Assembly: GCA_027484725.1 (NCBI GenBank)
Contig: JAIXSK010000017.1
Span: 186,001-250,000, forward strand
Direction of reading: 5' to 3'
From: Flavobacterium sp.
GTDB lineage: Bacteria > Bacteroidota > Bacteroidia > Flavobacteriales > Flavobacteriaceae
Length of the DNA: 64,000 nt
Numbering within the stretch: position 1 is the first letter of the stretch; each line of letters opens with the position of its first letter. Positions 33,307-43,437 of this stretch are shown here, piece after piece. A program made the position numbers and the translations under genes. Under the pieces are notes generated by a model. That model had not been told where the DNA came from. It saw only the letters and a program-made list of their open reading frames with translations, and ran no database searches.

Positions 33307-34092
33307 ATGAATACATTTCAAGCATTGGTATTGGCAATTATTGAAGGCATTACCGAATTTTTACCTGTGTCCTCAACCGGACATATGATTATTGCCAGTT
33401 CGTTTTTTGGCATTGAACACCAAGAGTTTACCAAGCTTTTTACCATTGTGATTCAGCTCGGTGCTATTTTATCGGTGTTGGTTTTGTACTTCAGACGCTT
33501 TTTGCAAACGCTTGATTTTTACTTCAAATTGCTTGTGGCTTTTATTCCGGCGGTGGTTTTGGGGCTCATTTTTAGCAAAAAAATTGATGCTTTACTCGAA
33601 AACCCGGTGACTGTTGCCGTTTCATTGTTGCTGGGCGGTATATTGCTTTTAAAAGTAGACGATTGGTTGGGTCAAGGGCAAGAAACTGAAATTACTTATG
33701 CCAAAGGTTTTAAAATTGGTTTGTTTCAGTGCTTGGCGATGATTCCGGGTGTTTCGCGCAGCGGTGCGAGCATTGTGGGCGGCATGAGTCAGAAATTATC
33801 GCGTACGGCAGCCGCTGAATTCTCCTTCTTTTTGGCCGTTCCGACCATGTTGGGCGCCACAGCCAAGAAATGTTATGATTACTACAAAGATGGTTGGGTA
33901 TTGACCGGTGAACAAACCCAATTGCTTGTTATTGGCAATGTGGTGGCGTTTATTGTAGCCATGCTGGCCATCAAGACTTTTATAGGTTATTTAAGCAAAC
34001 ACGGCTTTAAGGTTTTTGGTTATTACCGAATTGCTGTTGGTCTTATTTTGTTGGCGATTCACTTTTTTGTTCATCCGCTTTCGGTGTTATGA
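33307..34092 (+). CDS. uppP: Undecaprenyl-diphosphatase UppP (BacA)
   Basis: 261 residues, a polytopic membrane enzyme that recycles undecaprenyl diphosphate to the monophosphate carrier for cell-wall synthesis. The two active-site motifs are present: [14 protein letters not shown] near residue 14 and [10 protein letters not shown] near residue 150. Its stop overlaps the truB ATG as ATGA, so the two are translationally coupled. Confidence 0.95.
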   Translation: MNTFQALVLAIIEGITEFLPVSSTGHMIIASSFFGIEHQEFTKLFTIVIQLGAILSVLVLYFRRFLQTLDFYFKLLVAFIPAVVLGLIFSKKIDALLENPVTVAVSLLLGGILLLKVDDWLGQGQETEITYAKGFKIGLFQCLAMIPGVSRSGASIVGGMSQKLSRTAAAEFSFFLAVPTMLGATAKKCYDYYKDGWVLTGEQTQLLVIGNVVAFIVAMLAIKTFIGYLSKHGFKVFGYYRIAVGLILLAIHFFVHPLSVL

Positions 34093-34799
34093 TTTCGGCA
34101 GAAGATTTTTCAAACGGTCAAGTTGTTTTGATCGATAAACCGCTGCATTGGAGTTCCTTTCAGGCGGTGAACAAAATGAAATGGATACTCAAAAGCAAAC
34201 TCGGCTTGAAGAAAATTAAAATTGGTCATGCCGGAACTTTAGACCCGTTGGCCACCGGTTTGCTCATTGTTTGCACGGGTAAATTCACCAAAAAAATTCC
34301 TGAAATTCAAGGCCAAATCAAAGAATACACCGGCACTTTTTATATCGGTGCCACTACGCCATCATATGATTTAGAAACCGAAGTTGACGCCCGTTTTGAA
34401 ACTGCACACCTGAGCGATGAACTCATTGTAAAAACGACTGAAAAATTCTTGGGCGAAATTGATCAAAAGCCCCCTATTTTTTCAGCCATCAAAAAAGACG
34501 GCAAACGTTTGTACGAGCACGCGCGCGCCGGTGAAACCGTTGAAATTGCCGCACGCAAAACTGTGATTCACGAATTTGAAATCATCCGTATTGCCTTGCC
34601 CGAAGTTGATTTCAGGGTGGTTTGCAGCAAAGGAACCTACATTCGTTCACTGGCCTATGATTTTGGTTTAGCGCTTGACTCTGGTGCGCATCTAACCGCT
34701 CTGCGCCGGACCAAAATTGGCGATTATTCGGTGGATGATGCTTATGAGATTAGCGCGTTTGAAGACTCGGTTGCGCACAGTGCAACATCAAATCAGTAA
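34089..34799 (+). CDS. truB: tRNA pseudouridine(55) synthase TruB
   Basis: 236 residues. Makes pseudouridine 55 in the T loop of tRNAs. The catalytic Asp lies in [14 protein letters not shown], and [13 protein letters not shown] near the C terminus is the other family motif. There is no extended PUA domain, as in many short bacterial forms. It starts within the last codon pair of uppP. The final 50 bases overlap the convergent thioredoxin-like gene. Confidence 0.95.
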   Translation: MISAEDFSNGQVVLIDKPLHWSSFQAVNKMKWILKSKLGLKKIKIGHAGTLDPLATGLLIVCTGKFTKKIPEIQGQIKEYTGTFYIGATTPSYDLETEVDARFETAHLSDELIVKTTEKFLGEIDQKPPIFSAIKKDGKRLYEHARAGETVEIAARKTVIHEFEIIRIALPEVDFRVVCSKGTYIRSLAYDFGLALDSGAHLTALRRTKIGDYSVDDAYEISAFEDSVAHSATSNQ

Positions 34800-35373
34800 T
34801 TTCTTCTTGGGTACTTATGCCTTTATCATGCAAATACCACAACTGGAGTTCTGTTTTAGCGGTCTGATCTACTACGCCATGTTGGGCTTTGTAGTCTGTG
34901 ATTAATTTTGCAGCACCCGCAGGACGTGGCCCCCAACTGGCTAAAACTTCTAGCGTATCCGCTTTGAGCACAATGAGTTTTGGAATTGATTTGCTGCCAT
35001 TGGTCAAAAAATGCTGCATCAAATCATCATGGTCATCGCGCAGCGCAATTTTTAATTCAATTTGGCTAGAAGCTTGTGCCATTTTATCCATAATAGGAAC
35101 CAGTTGTGCCGCATCACCGCACCAACCTTCAGAAAGCACGAGCCAAATGTACGACTGTTGCAATTTTTGTAATTTCCCCAAAGCTGAATCTGTCAACTGC
35201 ATGGTTTTATCCAATCGATTCATGCGCACTTCATTGAGCTCAGTGTAATGCAACAAATCAGCAGTTTGTTCATGGCCGGTTACTTTTCCTTGAGCCAATA
35301 ATTGAGATACTATGTTGCGGTATTCTGTATAGGTATAACTGCTTTGAAGCGCACGTTCGATGATTGTTTTCAT
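34750..35373 (-). CDS. Thioredoxin-family protein with single active-site Cys
   Basis: 207 residues, without a signal peptide, so cytoplasmic. The fold is recognisable from IWLVLSEGWCGDAAQLVPIMD, a central KIALRDDHDDLM, and the cis-Pro loop KSIPKLIVL. The active site reads WCGDA instead of WCxxC, leaving a single Cys. Relatives are common in Bacteroidota; a thiol-disulfide role is unproven for a one-Cys site. Its 3' end overlaps truB by 50 bases on the opposite strand. A near-consensus -7 box (TACATTTA) is upstream. Confidence 0.82.
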   Translation of the reverse strand: MKTIIERALQSSYTYTEYRNIVSQLLAQGKVTGHEQTADLLHYTELNEVRMNRLDKTMQLTDSALGKLQKLQQSYIWLVLSEGWCGDAAQLVPIMDKMAQASSQIELKIALRDDHDDLMQHFLTNGSKSIPKLIVLKADTLEVLASWGPRPAGAAKLITDYKAQHGVVDQTAKTELQLWYLHDKGISTQEEITDLMLHCAQPSLQTR

Positions 35374-35497
35374 GAGTCATTAATTTTTAACAGCGTAAAT
35401 GTATCACTTTTAAGGCAGCGACCACCATGACTTTAGTCACACAAAAAAACCTAGACAGATTTTTTTTGAACTCGCTTTTGCAGATAAAGAATATAAC

Positions 35498-35505
35498 TAT
35501 ATTTG
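35498..35505 (+). promoter_or_regulatory. pyrH promoter -7 box
   Basis: TATATTTG matches TAnnTTTG, with TTTTG at 35476-35480 as -33 element (17-base spacing). About 20 bases before the pyrH ATG. Confidence 0.65.
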
Positions 35506-35525
35506 CACAACCTATAAAATCACAC

Positions 35526-36233
35526 ATGAAATACAAGAGAATTCTTCTGAAATTAAGCGGTGAAGCCCTCATGGGAGACCGTCAATACGGAATTGATCCG
35601 GCTCGTTTGGCTGAATATGCAGAAGAAATCAAACAAGTACACGATCTGGGTGTTGAAATTGCCATTGTTATTGGCGGCGGAAACATTTTCAGAGGCGTGG
35701 CCGGTGCCAGCAACGGAATGGACCGCGTACAAGGAGACTATATGGGCATGCTGGCCACCGTCATCAACGGCATGGCTTTACAAGGTGCGCTTGAAGACAA
35801 AGGGATGCTTACGCGTTTGCAAACGGCTCTAAAAATTGAAGCTATTGCCGAACCATACATCAAAAGACGAGCGGTTCGTCACCTTGAAAAAGGGCGCATC
35901 GTGATTTTTGGTGCCGGAACTGGGAATCCTTATTTCACGACCGATACTGCTGCAGTGTTGCGCGGTGTTGAAATTCATGCCGATGTGATTTTAAAAGGAA
36001 CCCGCGTGGACGGAATTTATACATCTGACCCAGAAAAAGATGCAACCGCTACCAAATTTGACTACATTAGTTTTGAAGATGTAATCAAAAAAGGCCTCAA
36101 CGTAATGGACACCACGGCCTTTACCCTGAGTCAAGAAAATGCGTTGCCGATTTTGGTTTTTGATATGAACCAAAGAGGAAATTTACTCAAAATATGTAAG
36201 GGGGAAAATATTGGAACAGTCGTGAACGTTTAA
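35526..36233 (+). CDS. pyrH: Uridylate kinase
   Basis: 235 residues from ATG at 35526 ([16 protein letters not shown]). Phosphorylates UMP to UDP in pyrimidine nucleotide synthesis. It has the amino-acid-kinase fold with the GGGNIFRG loop and [14 protein letters not shown] longer frame to 35427 contains the promoter and is rejected. frr follows on the same strand after 79 bases, the usual bacterial order. Confidence 0.96.
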   Translation: MKYKRILLKLSGEALMGDRQYGIDPARLAEYAEEIKQVHDLGVEIAIVIGGGNIFRGVAGASNGMDRVQGDYMGMLATVINGMALQGALEDKGMLTRLQTALKIEAIAEPYIKRRAVRHLEKGRIVIFGAGTGNPYFTTDTAAVLRGVEIHADVILKGTRVDGIYTSDPEKDATATKFDYISFEDVIKKGLNVMDTTAFTLSQENALPILVFDMNQRGNLLKICKGENIGTVVNV

Positions 36234-36276
36234 CCAACCGGATTTAAGACTGTAAGATTATTTGACGGACAGTTCC

Positions 36277-36308
36277 AAAATCTTAAAATCACAAAATCTT
36301 AAAATCAT
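36277..36308 (+). repeat. Four tandem 8-base units before frr
   Basis: AAAATCTT, AAAATCAC, AAAATCTT, AAAATCAT follow each other directly and end four bases before the frr ATG. They give an A-rich translation initiation region without a Shine-Dalgarno sequence. Confidence 0.75.
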
Positions 36309-36312
36309 AAAA

Positions 36313-36876
36313 ATGACTGAAGAGATTGAATTTATCATAGACAGCGCAAAAGAATCAATGCAAAGCACTATTGCGCACTTAGAGAAAAGCTTTTTGAATA
36401 TTCGCGCCGGAAAAGCTTCTCCTGCCATGTTGGGCAGCGTGTTTGTGGATTATTACGGTTCGCAAACGCCCTTGGCCCAAGTTTCGAACATCAATACGCC
36501 TGATGCGCGTACGATTACCATTCAGCCGTATGAAAAAAGTATGCTCAGTCCGATTGAAAAAGCCATCATGGTGGCCAATTTAGGGTTCAATCCGATGAAC
36601 AATGGCGATGTGATTATTATCTCGGTGCCGCCACTTACCGAAGAAAGACGTCGTGATTTGGTTAAACAAGCCAAAGCCGAAGCCGAAGATGCTAAAATTG
36701 GCATCCGAAATGCACGTAAAGATGCCAATACCGACATCAAGAAATTGGAAAAAGAAGGCACTTCAGAAGACATTTGCAAATCGGCAGAAGAAGATGTTCA
36801 AGATTTGACCAATTCGTTCATTAAAAAAATTGACGATTTACTCGCGCACAAAGAAGCCGAGATCATGAAAGTATAA
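36313..36876 (+). CDS. frr: Ribosome recycling factor
   Basis: 187 residues from ATG at 36313, near the standard 185. Splits post-termination ribosomes together with EF-G. Typical stretches are LNIRAGKASPAML, TITIQPYEKSMLSPIEKAI and a C-terminal long helix with EEDVQDLTNSFIKKIDDLL. It probably shares the pyrH transcript. Four tandem 8-base units precede the start, and a terminator follows. Confidence 0.97.
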   Translation: MTEEIEFIIDSAKESMQSTIAHLEKSFLNIRAGKASPAMLGSVFVDYYGSQTPLAQVSNINTPDARTITIQPYEKSMLSPIEKAIMVANLGFNPMNNGDVIIISVPPLTEERRRDLVKQAKAEAEDAKIGIRNARKDANTDIKKLEKEGTSEDICKSAEEDVQDLTNSFIKKIDDLLAHKEAEIMKV

Positions 36877-36896
36877 AGAAGAAAATTACTTCAATT

Positions 36897-36925
36897 AAAA
36901 ATCCGCTTTTTGGGCGGATTTTTTT
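36897..36925. terminator. Bidirectional terminator after frr
   Basis: ATCCGC (36901-36906) pairs with GCGGAT (36914-36919), flanked by A and T tracts, between frr and the convergent antiporter gene. Confidence 0.8.
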
Positions 36926-36942
36926 ATGTTCATTATTGCCGT

Positions 36943-39216
36943 TTACGGACGAATAATAAGTACCGAAGGCACGTTGCTAAGCCATACGCTTTGAGAATCA
37001 ACGAGTTTTTTCCAACTATCCAGACTAATAATCATCAAATCTTGCTGGGCCAAAAATTCTTTTTTCATGATGCGCTCTTCAAGGAGTGTCATTTGATTTG
37101 GATATTTTTCTTCGAGCGAATGCAATGCGCTTTCCATCACAAAGTTATTTTGGATCAAATGATTGATATCCAACACAGAAATCGAAGCATTGCTGTTGTA
37201 AATAAGTCGCTGTGCATAATCTGTCAAGAAAATATCTTCTGTGCTGAACAAAGGCATAAAAACGCGTTTGACTTTTTGCAAATCTTTATCGATAAGCACG
37301 CCTAAGGGCATCTTACATTTGGAAATGATTTGTCGGGTGCGCTCATCAAACGGGGAATTCTCAAACAAACCTTCTTTTCCGGTAAACTTATCCAGCAAAC
37401 GATCCGGATTAATAATGCTTGAAGTAAATCCGAGCACTTTACCCAATAAGGTGCCTTCAAAAATAGATTTCCCTAAACCAACAAGCAATAAATCATATTC
37501 ACCTTGATTGGCAATTTCGGCAATGTCGTTTTCAATATCTACTGTTGCTTTAAAAATAGTGCTGATTTCTTGTTTGAGCAGTTGAGATTCTTCAACAATC
37601 GGCTCAAACCTTACTTGTTCAAGTTCTTCAAGGTTGTAGGCGTGCATCTCATCGCTGAGTGTTAAATGCATGGCTGTAACAGATGATGCTTCTTTTTGCT
37701 TTTTGACCAAACTATTGGCCAGCCTGAGTAAAGATTTGCCTTTTTCATTGTTGCCAAATGAAATAAGAATTTTGTATTGTCGACTGAGCTGTTCGCGTAC
37801 TTCGGGTAAATAACTCTCTTTGGTTTTGAAAGCAAAATTAATGATGTCAAGTGCCGGTCCGGTCATAAAAGTGGTCACCAAAGCCATGATCACCATCATC
37901 GTAAAGACTTCTGAAGTGAGTACACCCAAATCATATCCGATATTGAGCACCACGAGTTCCATGAGTCCGCGGGTATTCATGAGCGCGCCTATGGTTAAAC
38001 TTTCTTGCCAATTTTGACCGACAAACTTTGCCGCTATGGCACTGCCTAGAAACTTTCCGGCCACCGCTACTGAGATGATATAACAGGTAACTTCAATCAA
38101 ATACGGGTCGTTGATCAATCCTATTTGGGTACGCAATCCGGTAAAAACAAAGAACAGCGGCAAAAGCAAAATAACCGAAACATCTTCAACCTTATCAATA
38201 AATATAGAGCGAAACTTAGGAATATCGGGCATGATGGCTCCGGTCATAAAAGCTCCGAACAAGGCGTGAATTCCGATCACTTCTGTAGCATAAGCCGACA
38301 TGATGAGCGTCAAGAAAAAAATGGCCACCACCGGTTTGTTGAGATTGCTTTTGCTGCCGTATAAATCGCCAATGCGTTTTAAAAAGGGTTTGATTACAAA
38401 AATCATCATCAAAACATAAATCAGAGCTAGTCCGATGGTGTAAAGCGAGCTCAAAAATGTACCGGCTTTGACAATGGCTATCACCGCTGCAAGCAGGCAC
38501 CAAGCGGTAATATCGTCGGTAGCCGCACAGGTAATGACTATGGTTCCTAAACGCGTTTTGTGCATGCCGCGCTCTTGCACAATTCTGGCCAAAACCGGAA
38601 AAGCCGTGATACTCATAGCAATGCCCATAAATAAGCTGAACGCCAAAAACTCAACTCCTACCGGTGCAAATCTGTGGTAAATGTAATAGGCCAATCCGAT
38701 GCCCAAGGCAAACGGAATCACAATGCTGGCGTGGCTTATGACCAATGCGTCGTTGGCTTTGTTCTTGAGCACTTTCAGATCGAGTTCCATACCAATGACA
38801 AACATAAAAAGAATCAGTCCGATTTGGCTCAGAAACTGTAAATTACCTAATGATTCCGCCGGAAATAAGGCGTGCGAAAACTCGGGTAAGTACATGCCTA
38901 GCAAAGACGGTCCAAGCACAATTCCGGCAATGATTTCACCAATTACACTCGGTTGTCCGATTTTGCGAAAAACCCAGCCAAACAAACGGGCCACAATAAT
39001 AATGGTGATGATTTGTGCCAATAAAATCGCGAGCGGATGATGCAGATTTTGCATAAACGATTTGACGAATTCACCCCAAAGTGTATTTTTTGAATTAACA
39101 TGAACAATGGAACGACCAGCCTCAAGTAATTTTCCTTGGGTTAATATCCAATAAATGAGTACTGAAAACCCTCCGGTGACCAAAAAGTAAAAAAACGTAT
39201 TCTTAAGCTTATTCAT
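36943..39216 (-). CDS. CPA2-type cation/proton antiporter with cytosolic C-terminal domain
   Basis: 757 residues. Residues ~55-430 form a Na+/H+ exchanger domain of the KefB/CPA2 type with about 12 helices (GQPSVIGEIIAGIVLGPSLLG, CAATDDITAWCLLA with the Asp-Asp pair, MNTRGLMELVVLNIGYDLG). The last ~320 residues are soluble and look like two divergent universal-stress-type domains, with no TrkA-N Rossmann motif. The ion (Na+ or K+) cannot be stated. The gene stands alone. Confidence 0.88.
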   Translation of the reverse strand: MNKLKNTFFYFLVTGGFSVLIYWILTQGKLLEAGRSIVHVNSKNTLWGEFVKSFMQNLHHPLAILLAQIITIIIVARLFGWVFRKIGQPSVIGEIIAGIVLGPSLLGMYLPEFSHALFPAESLGNLQFLSQIGLILFMFVIGMELDLKVLKNKANDALVISHASIVIPFALGIGLAYYIYHRFAPVGVEFLAFSLFMGIAMSITAFPVLARIVQERGMHKTRLGTIVITCAATDDITAWCLLAAVIAIVKAGTFLSSLYTIGLALIYVLMMIFVIKPFLKRIGDLYGSKSNLNKPVVAIFFLTLIMSAYATEVIGIHALFGAFMTGAIMPDIPKFRSIFIDKVEDVSVILLLPLFFVFTGLRTQIGLINDPYLIEVTCYIISVAVAGKFLGSAIAAKFVGQNWQESLTIGALMNTRGLMELVVLNIGYDLGVLTSEVFTMMVIMALVTTFMTGPALDIINFAFKTKESYLPEVREQLSRQYKILISFGNNEKGKSLLRLANSLVKKQKEASSVTAMHLTLSDEMHAYNLEELEQVRFEPIVEESQLLKQEISTIFKATVDIENDIAEIANQGEYDLLLVGLGKSIFEGTLLGKVLGFTSSIINPDRLLDKFTGKEGLFENSPFDERTRQIISKCKMPLGVLIDKDLQKVKRVFMPLFSTEDIFLTDYAQRLIYNSNASISVLDINHLIQNNFVMESALHSLEEKYPNQMTLLEERIMKKEFLAQQDLMIISLDSWKKLVDSQSVWLSNVPSVLIIRP

Positions 39217-39376
39217 GGGCTATTGAGCGATGTGATCTGTTTAAAATGTATTCAAAATTGCAAATTCAAGCGCAATTGTTCTATGTTTTGGAAAAATAAT
39301 AATAAAAATTTAATATCGCTTCAAAACCTTGTAAAACTGAAGTTTTTTTTTTGGGTTTGTTTTCTATCGTTTTGTT

Positions 39377-39384
39377 TACCTTTG
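39377..39384 (+). promoter_or_regulatory. RND/MMPL transporter promoter -7 box
   Basis: TACCTTTG matches TAnnTTTG, with TTTG at 39356-39359 as -33 element (17-base spacing). Twenty bases before the ATG. The rest of 39217-39403 shows only AT-rich sequence. Confidence 0.65.
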
Positions 39385-39403
39385 CCGAACTTTTTGAGCC
39401 TGT

Positions 39404-41755
39404 ATGAAAAACACTATAAAAGTTGGTTTTTGGGAGCGTTTGGCGCGTGTCATTCTCAAAAACAGAATTGCCATTATTGTTGCTATTGCTGCCCTAACAT
39501 TGTTTTTGGGATTTCAGTGGCGCAACTTGCGCATGACCTATACCGAAGCCAATTTATTACCTCAAAAACATCTGGCCAACCAACAATATCGCGATTTTTT
39601 GAACAAATTTGGCGAAGAAGGCAACCTAATTGTCATTGGTTTTAAAGATCCAAACCTTTTTATACCCAAAAATTTTGCCGCCTGGAGCGAGCTTATGACC
39701 CACTTAAAGAAAGCTCCGGAGGTTGAATTAGTTGTTTCTTTGAGCGATTTAAAAAAACTTCAAAAAGACACCATTGCACAAAGGTTTGAAATGGTTTCCC
39801 TAATAGATGCCAGCAAAACTTCTGACGCAAAATATTTACAAAGCATTAAAAACGAGTTGTTCAACAATTTGCCTTTTTACGAAGGTTTGTTGTTCAACAA
39901 AACCAGCGGAAGTATTCGGGCAGCAGTTTACCTAAAAAAAGAAATTGTCAATACGGCCCAACGAAAAACATTCATTGTCAAAAACTTGGTTCCGGCCATT
40001 GACCAATTTGAAAAACAAACCCAGATTGACCTGCGCGTTTCAGGCATGCCGTACATCAGAACCATTAATGCCGAAGACATGAAAGGTGAGATCGGCCTAT
40101 TTATTGGTGCCGCACTGTTTATTACTTCGTTTATTTTCTTTTTGTTTTTCCGATCGTTTCGGGCCACTTTTATCTCTATTTGCATTTTGCTTTTGGGGGT
40201 GGTTTGGTCGTTTGGAACCTTGGGCTTTTTTGAATACCGCATCACGATATTAACAGCCATTGTTCCGCCGCTGATTATAGTAATTGGCATTACCAATTGT
40301 ATCTTTTTGATCAATAAATACCAACAAGAAATCAAGCAACACAGCAATCAGGCAAAGGCGCTGCAACGCGTTATATCAAAAATCGGGGTGTCGACTTTGA
40401 TGACCAACCTGACCACAGCCGCGGGTTTTGCCACCTTTATGATTACCGGAAATGATTTGTTGTATGAATTTGGTTTGGTGACTTCCATCAATGTGATCAC
40501 GGTGTATTTACTCACGCTGTGTATCGTACCGATTGTGTACAGTTTTATGCCCCTGCCCAAAGAAAAACACTTATATCATTTGAGTAAAAACTATATTTCA
40601 TCTTTGCTCAATTGGGTTGAAGGCATGGTCAAAACCAAACGCAGATTTATTTATGCTGTTTATGTTTTGATGTTGCTTTTTAGTTTGGTGGGCGTCATGC
40701 AAATGAAAGTTTCCGGCAGTTTGATTGGAGAACTCCCAAAAAGCGCCGCCTTTTTTAAAGATATTTTGTTCTACGAAAAAGAATTTCACGGGGTAATGCC
40801 GCTTGAAATCATGATTGATACGCACCGCAAAAAAGGTGTCATGAAACTTTCAACCTTGCGCCGCATGGAAGAACTCCAGCAAACTATTGAGCAAATGCCA
40901 GAGCTTTCAAAACCGGTATCTCTGGTGAATCTGGTCAAGTATTCTAAACAAGCTTATTACAACGGAAATCCGGAATATTACGATTTGCCAACTTCACAAG
41001 AACAAGCCTTTATTTTGTCTTATGCTAAAAATGCCAACAAAAACGCCCAAGACAATTTGATGAAAAGTTACATTGATTCTAGCGGGCAATGTACGCGTAT
41101 TACAACTTTCATGCGCGACATTGGCACCGATGAAATGGCGCGTGTAGAAAAACAACTCCAGAGCAAAATTGATGCGATTTTCCCGAAAGAAAAATACACG
41201 GTAACCTTAACCGGAAAAGCACTCGTTTTTCAGAAAGGAACTTCGTATTTGGTAGACAATTTAATTGAGTCACTCATTTTTGCCATCTTAACCATCGCCG
41301 GGCTCATGGCCTATTTATTCCGATCGGTCAAAATGGTTTTGGCTTCGGTAATTACTAATATTTTGCCGCTTTGTATTACTTCGGGCATTATGGGTTATCT
41401 GGGCATTCCGCTCAAACCGTCCACCATTTTGGTCTTTAGTATTGCCTTTGGAATTTCAGTAGACAACGCCATTCAGTTTATGGCCAAATATCGTCATGAC
41501 TTGCTGCAAAGCAACGGAAAAATCAAAAAATCAGTAGTCAGTGCGCTGCGCGAAACGGGCATCAGCACTTTTTATACCTCGGTGGTTTTGATTGTTGGAT
41601 TTGCCGTTTTCACACTTTCGAGTTTTGTAGGAACCATCGCTTTGGGCGGACTCATTTCATGTACTTTACTTTTTGCGATGTTTGCCAACTTACTGGTTTT
41701 GCCGGCACTGGTTTTGACCTTTGAGAAAAAACGAGCTGTCAAAGAAGACGAATAA
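39404..41755 (+). CDS. RND-superfamily (MMPL-type) membrane transporter
   Basis: 783 residues with two similar halves: an N-terminal helix, a large extracytoplasmic loop, five or six helices (from EIGLFIGAALFITSFIFFLF), then the same again (from NLIESLIFAILTIAGLMAYL). The helix-4-like Asp motif reads GISVDNAIQF in the second half. This is the layout of MMPL/HpnN-type exporters of lipids or hydrophobic compounds. No membrane-fusion or outer-membrane partner is nearby. Substrate unknown. Confidence 0.85.
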   Translation: MKNTIKVGFWERLARVILKNRIAIIVAIAALTLFLGFQWRNLRMTYTEANLLPQKHLANQQYRDFLNKFGEEGNLIVIGFKDPNLFIPKNFAAWSELMTHLKKAPEVELVVSLSDLKKLQKDTIAQRFEMVSLIDASKTSDAKYLQSIKNELFNNLPFYEGLLFNKTSGSIRAAVYLKKEIVNTAQRKTFIVKNLVPAIDQFEKQTQIDLRVSGMPYIRTINAEDMKGEIGLFIGAALFITSFIFFLFFRSFRATFISICILLLGVVWSFGTLGFFEYRITILTAIVPPLIIVIGITNCIFLINKYQQEIKQHSNQAKALQRVISKIGVSTLMTNLTTAAGFATFMITGNDLLYEFGLVTSINVITVYLLTLCIVPIVYSFMPLPKEKHLYHLSKNYISSLLNWVEGMVKTKRRFIYAVYVLMLLFSLVGVMQMKVSGSLIGELPKSAAFFKDILFYEKEFHGVMPLEIMIDTHRKKGVMKLSTLRRMEELQQTIEQMPELSKPVSLVNLVKYSKQAYYNGNPEYYDLPTSQEQAFILSYAKNANKNAQDNLMKSYIDSSGQCTRITTFMRDIGTDEMARVEKQLQSKIDAIFPKEKYTVTLTGKALVFQKGTSYLVDNLIESLIFAILTIAGLMAYLFRSVKMVLASVITNILPLCITSGIMGYLGIPLKPSTILVFSIAFGISVDNAIQFMAKYRHDLLQSNGKIKKSVVSALRETGISTFYTSVVLIVGFAVFTLSSFVGTIALGGLISCTLLFAMFANLLVLPALVLTFEKKRAVKEDE

Positions 41756-41780
41756 AAACCTTGATTCACAATCACATTAT

Positions 41781-41788
41781 TATATTTG
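41781..41788 (+). promoter_or_regulatory. asnS promoter -7 box
   Basis: TATATTTG matches TAnnTTTG, with TTG at 41761-41763 as -33 element (17-base spacing), 20 bases before the ATG. Confidence 0.65.
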
Positions 41789-41807
41789 CACTTCAAATTT
41801 ATAAACG

Positions 41808-43241
41808 ATGAAGCACACCAAAATAAAAGACTTATTGCAGAGCAACACAACCATTGCTTCGGTCAATGTCAAAGGTTGGGTAAGAACATTTAGAAACAAT
41901 CAGTTTATTGCTTTGAACGACGGTTCTACTTTGAGCAATATTCAATGTGTTGTTGACTTTGAAAACACACCCGAGAGCATCTTGAAAAGAATTACCACCG
42001 GAGCTGCTTTGTCAGTAACGGGTTCTTTGACCGAAAGCCAAGGTGCCGGACAGAAATATGAAATTCAAGCAACTTCAGTAGAAATTTTAGGCGATTCAGA
42101 TGCCGAGAAATTCCCGATGCAGCCCAAAAAACACTCGCTTGAATTCTTGCGTGAAAATGCACATTTGCGCGTACGCACCAATGCTTTTGGAGCGATCATG
42201 CGCGTGCGCTCAGTATTGTCATTTGCGGTGCACCGATATTTTCAAGAAAAAGGATTTGTGTATGTAAACACGCCGATTATTACCGGAGCAGATGCTGAAG
42301 GTGCCGGAGAAATGTTTCAGGTAACTTCATTGGATGTAAACCAGCTGCCTAAAAATGAAGACGGAAGCATCAATTATAAAGAAGATTTCTTCGGAAAACA
42401 CACCAATCTGACTGTTTCAGGGCAATTAGAAGCCGAAACCTATGCCATGGCTTTGGGTCAGGTATATACTTTTGGGCCGACTTTTCGCGCTGAGAATTCA
42501 AATACTTCGCGCCACTTAGCCGAGTTCTGGATGATTGAGCCCGAAGTTGCGTTTAACGATTTGAACGACAACATGGATTTGGCTGAAGATTTCATCAAAT
42601 ATGTAGTGGGATATGCCGTAGCGCATTGTGCTGAAGATTTGAAGTTTTTAGAAACGCGTTTGCTGGATGAAGAAAAACAGAAACCACAAGCAGAGCGCAG
42701 TGAAATGAGCCTTTTAGAAAAACTCAACTTTGTGTTAGAGAACAACTTCAAACGCGTATCCTATACCGAAGCGATTGATATTTTAAAAGATTCAACACCG
42801 AACAAAAAGAAAAAATTCCAATATATCATTGACCAATGGGGCGCTGATTTGCAAAGCGAACACGAGCGTTTCCTGGTTGAAAAACACTTTAAATGTCCGG
42901 TGATTTTGTTTGATTATCCGGCCAACATCAAAGCGTTTTACATGCGTTTGAACGAAGACGGAAAAACGGTGCGCGCCATGGATATTTTGTTCCCGGGCAT
43001 TGGTGAAATCGTAGGCGGTTCGCAACGTGAAGAGCGCTATGAAGTGCTCGTAGAAAAAATGCAAAAACTAGGCATTGATGAAGAAGAATTGTGGTGGTAT
43101 TTAGACACGCGCCGCTTTGGAAGCGCTGTTCACTCAGGATTCGGTCTTGGTTTTGAGCGATTGGTATTGTTCGTGACGGGTATGACCAACATTCGCGATG
43201 TGATTCCGTTTCCGAGAACGCCGCAAAACGCAGAATTTTAA
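41808..43241 (+). CDS. asnS: Asparaginyl-tRNA synthetase
   Basis: 477 residues. A class IIb synthetase charging tRNA-Asn. An N-terminal OB-fold ([20 protein letters not shown]) precedes the catalytic core with motif 2 ([20 protein letters not shown]) and motif 3 ([16 protein letters not shown]). EPEVAF and [11 protein letters not shown] are standard for AsnRS. It has its own promoter and a terminator 14 bases after the stop, so it is monocistronic. Confidence 0.97.
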   Translation: MKHTKIKDLLQSNTTIASVNVKGWVRTFRNNQFIALNDGSTLSNIQCVVDFENTPESILKRITTGAALSVTGSLTESQGAGQKYEIQATSVEILGDSDAEKFPMQPKKHSLEFLRENAHLRVRTNAFGAIMRVRSVLSFAVHRYFQEKGFVYVNTPIITGADAEGAGEMFQVTSLDVNQLPKNEDGSINYKEDFFGKHTNLTVSGQLEAETYAMALGQVYTFGPTFRAENSNTSRHLAEFWMIEPEVAFNDLNDNMDLAEDFIKYVVGYAVAHCAEDLKFLETRLLDEEKQKPQAERSEMSLLEKLNFVLENNFKRVSYTEAIDILKDSTPNKKKKFQYIIDQWGADLQSEHERFLVEKHFKCPVILFDYPANIKAFYMRLNEDGKTVRAMDILFPGIGEIVGGSQREERYEVLVEKMQKLGIDEEELWWYLDTRRFGSAVHSGFGLGFERLVLFVTGMTNIRDVIPFPRTPQNAEF

Positions 43242-43254
43242 TATATAATTCAAG

Positions 43255-43281
43255 AGTCCGGTTTGCTGCCGGACTTTTTTA
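43255..43281 (+). terminator. asnS terminator
   Basis: AGTCCGG (43255-43261) pairs exactly with CCGGACT (43269-43275) and leads into a T tract. Confidence 0.85.
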
Positions 43282-43296
43282 TACACAAATTAAAAC

Positions 43297-43376
43297 TAGC
43301 CCGGATGGACGTGGAAATCCTTTGGCGCAGCACAGCGCAGCCAAAGATTGCAGCAAACAGCCGGATTAGCTTCAAA
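43297..43376 (+). repeat. Interspersed palindromic repeat, family A, copy 5
   Basis: Begins TAGCCCGGATGGACGTGGAA, ATCCTTTGG and ends CCAAAGATTGCAGCAAACAG then CCGGATTAGCTTCAAA. The central stem is CTTTGGC (43320-43326) with GCCAAAG (43340-43346), a perfect 7-bp match. It lies between asnS and rpoN, genes on the same strand. Confidence 0.85.
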
Positions 43377-43403
43377 TAAAATTAAAAATACACCGCATTT
43401 TTT

Positions 43404-43411
43404 TAATTTTG
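43404..43411 (+). promoter_or_regulatory. rpoN promoter -7 box
   Basis: TAATTTTG matches TAnnTTTG, 26 bases before the rpoN ATG. Confidence 0.5.
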
Positions 43412-43437
43412 AATCACCAGAAAAAAATTGTTTTGTT

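Noticed and set aside
36277..36308. CRISPR-like short repeats
   Set aside because: Units are eight bases, without spacers; no cas gene is present anywhere in the window.
38216..38503. Reading frames inside the antiporter, RND transporter and other long genes
   Set aside because: They lie on other frames of well-supported genes, have no recognisable protein features and no promoter of their own.
39223..39645. 140-codon frame overlapping the start of the RND/MMPL gene
   Set aside because: Its composition is that of shifted coding sequence, and the promoter at 39377 lies within it.
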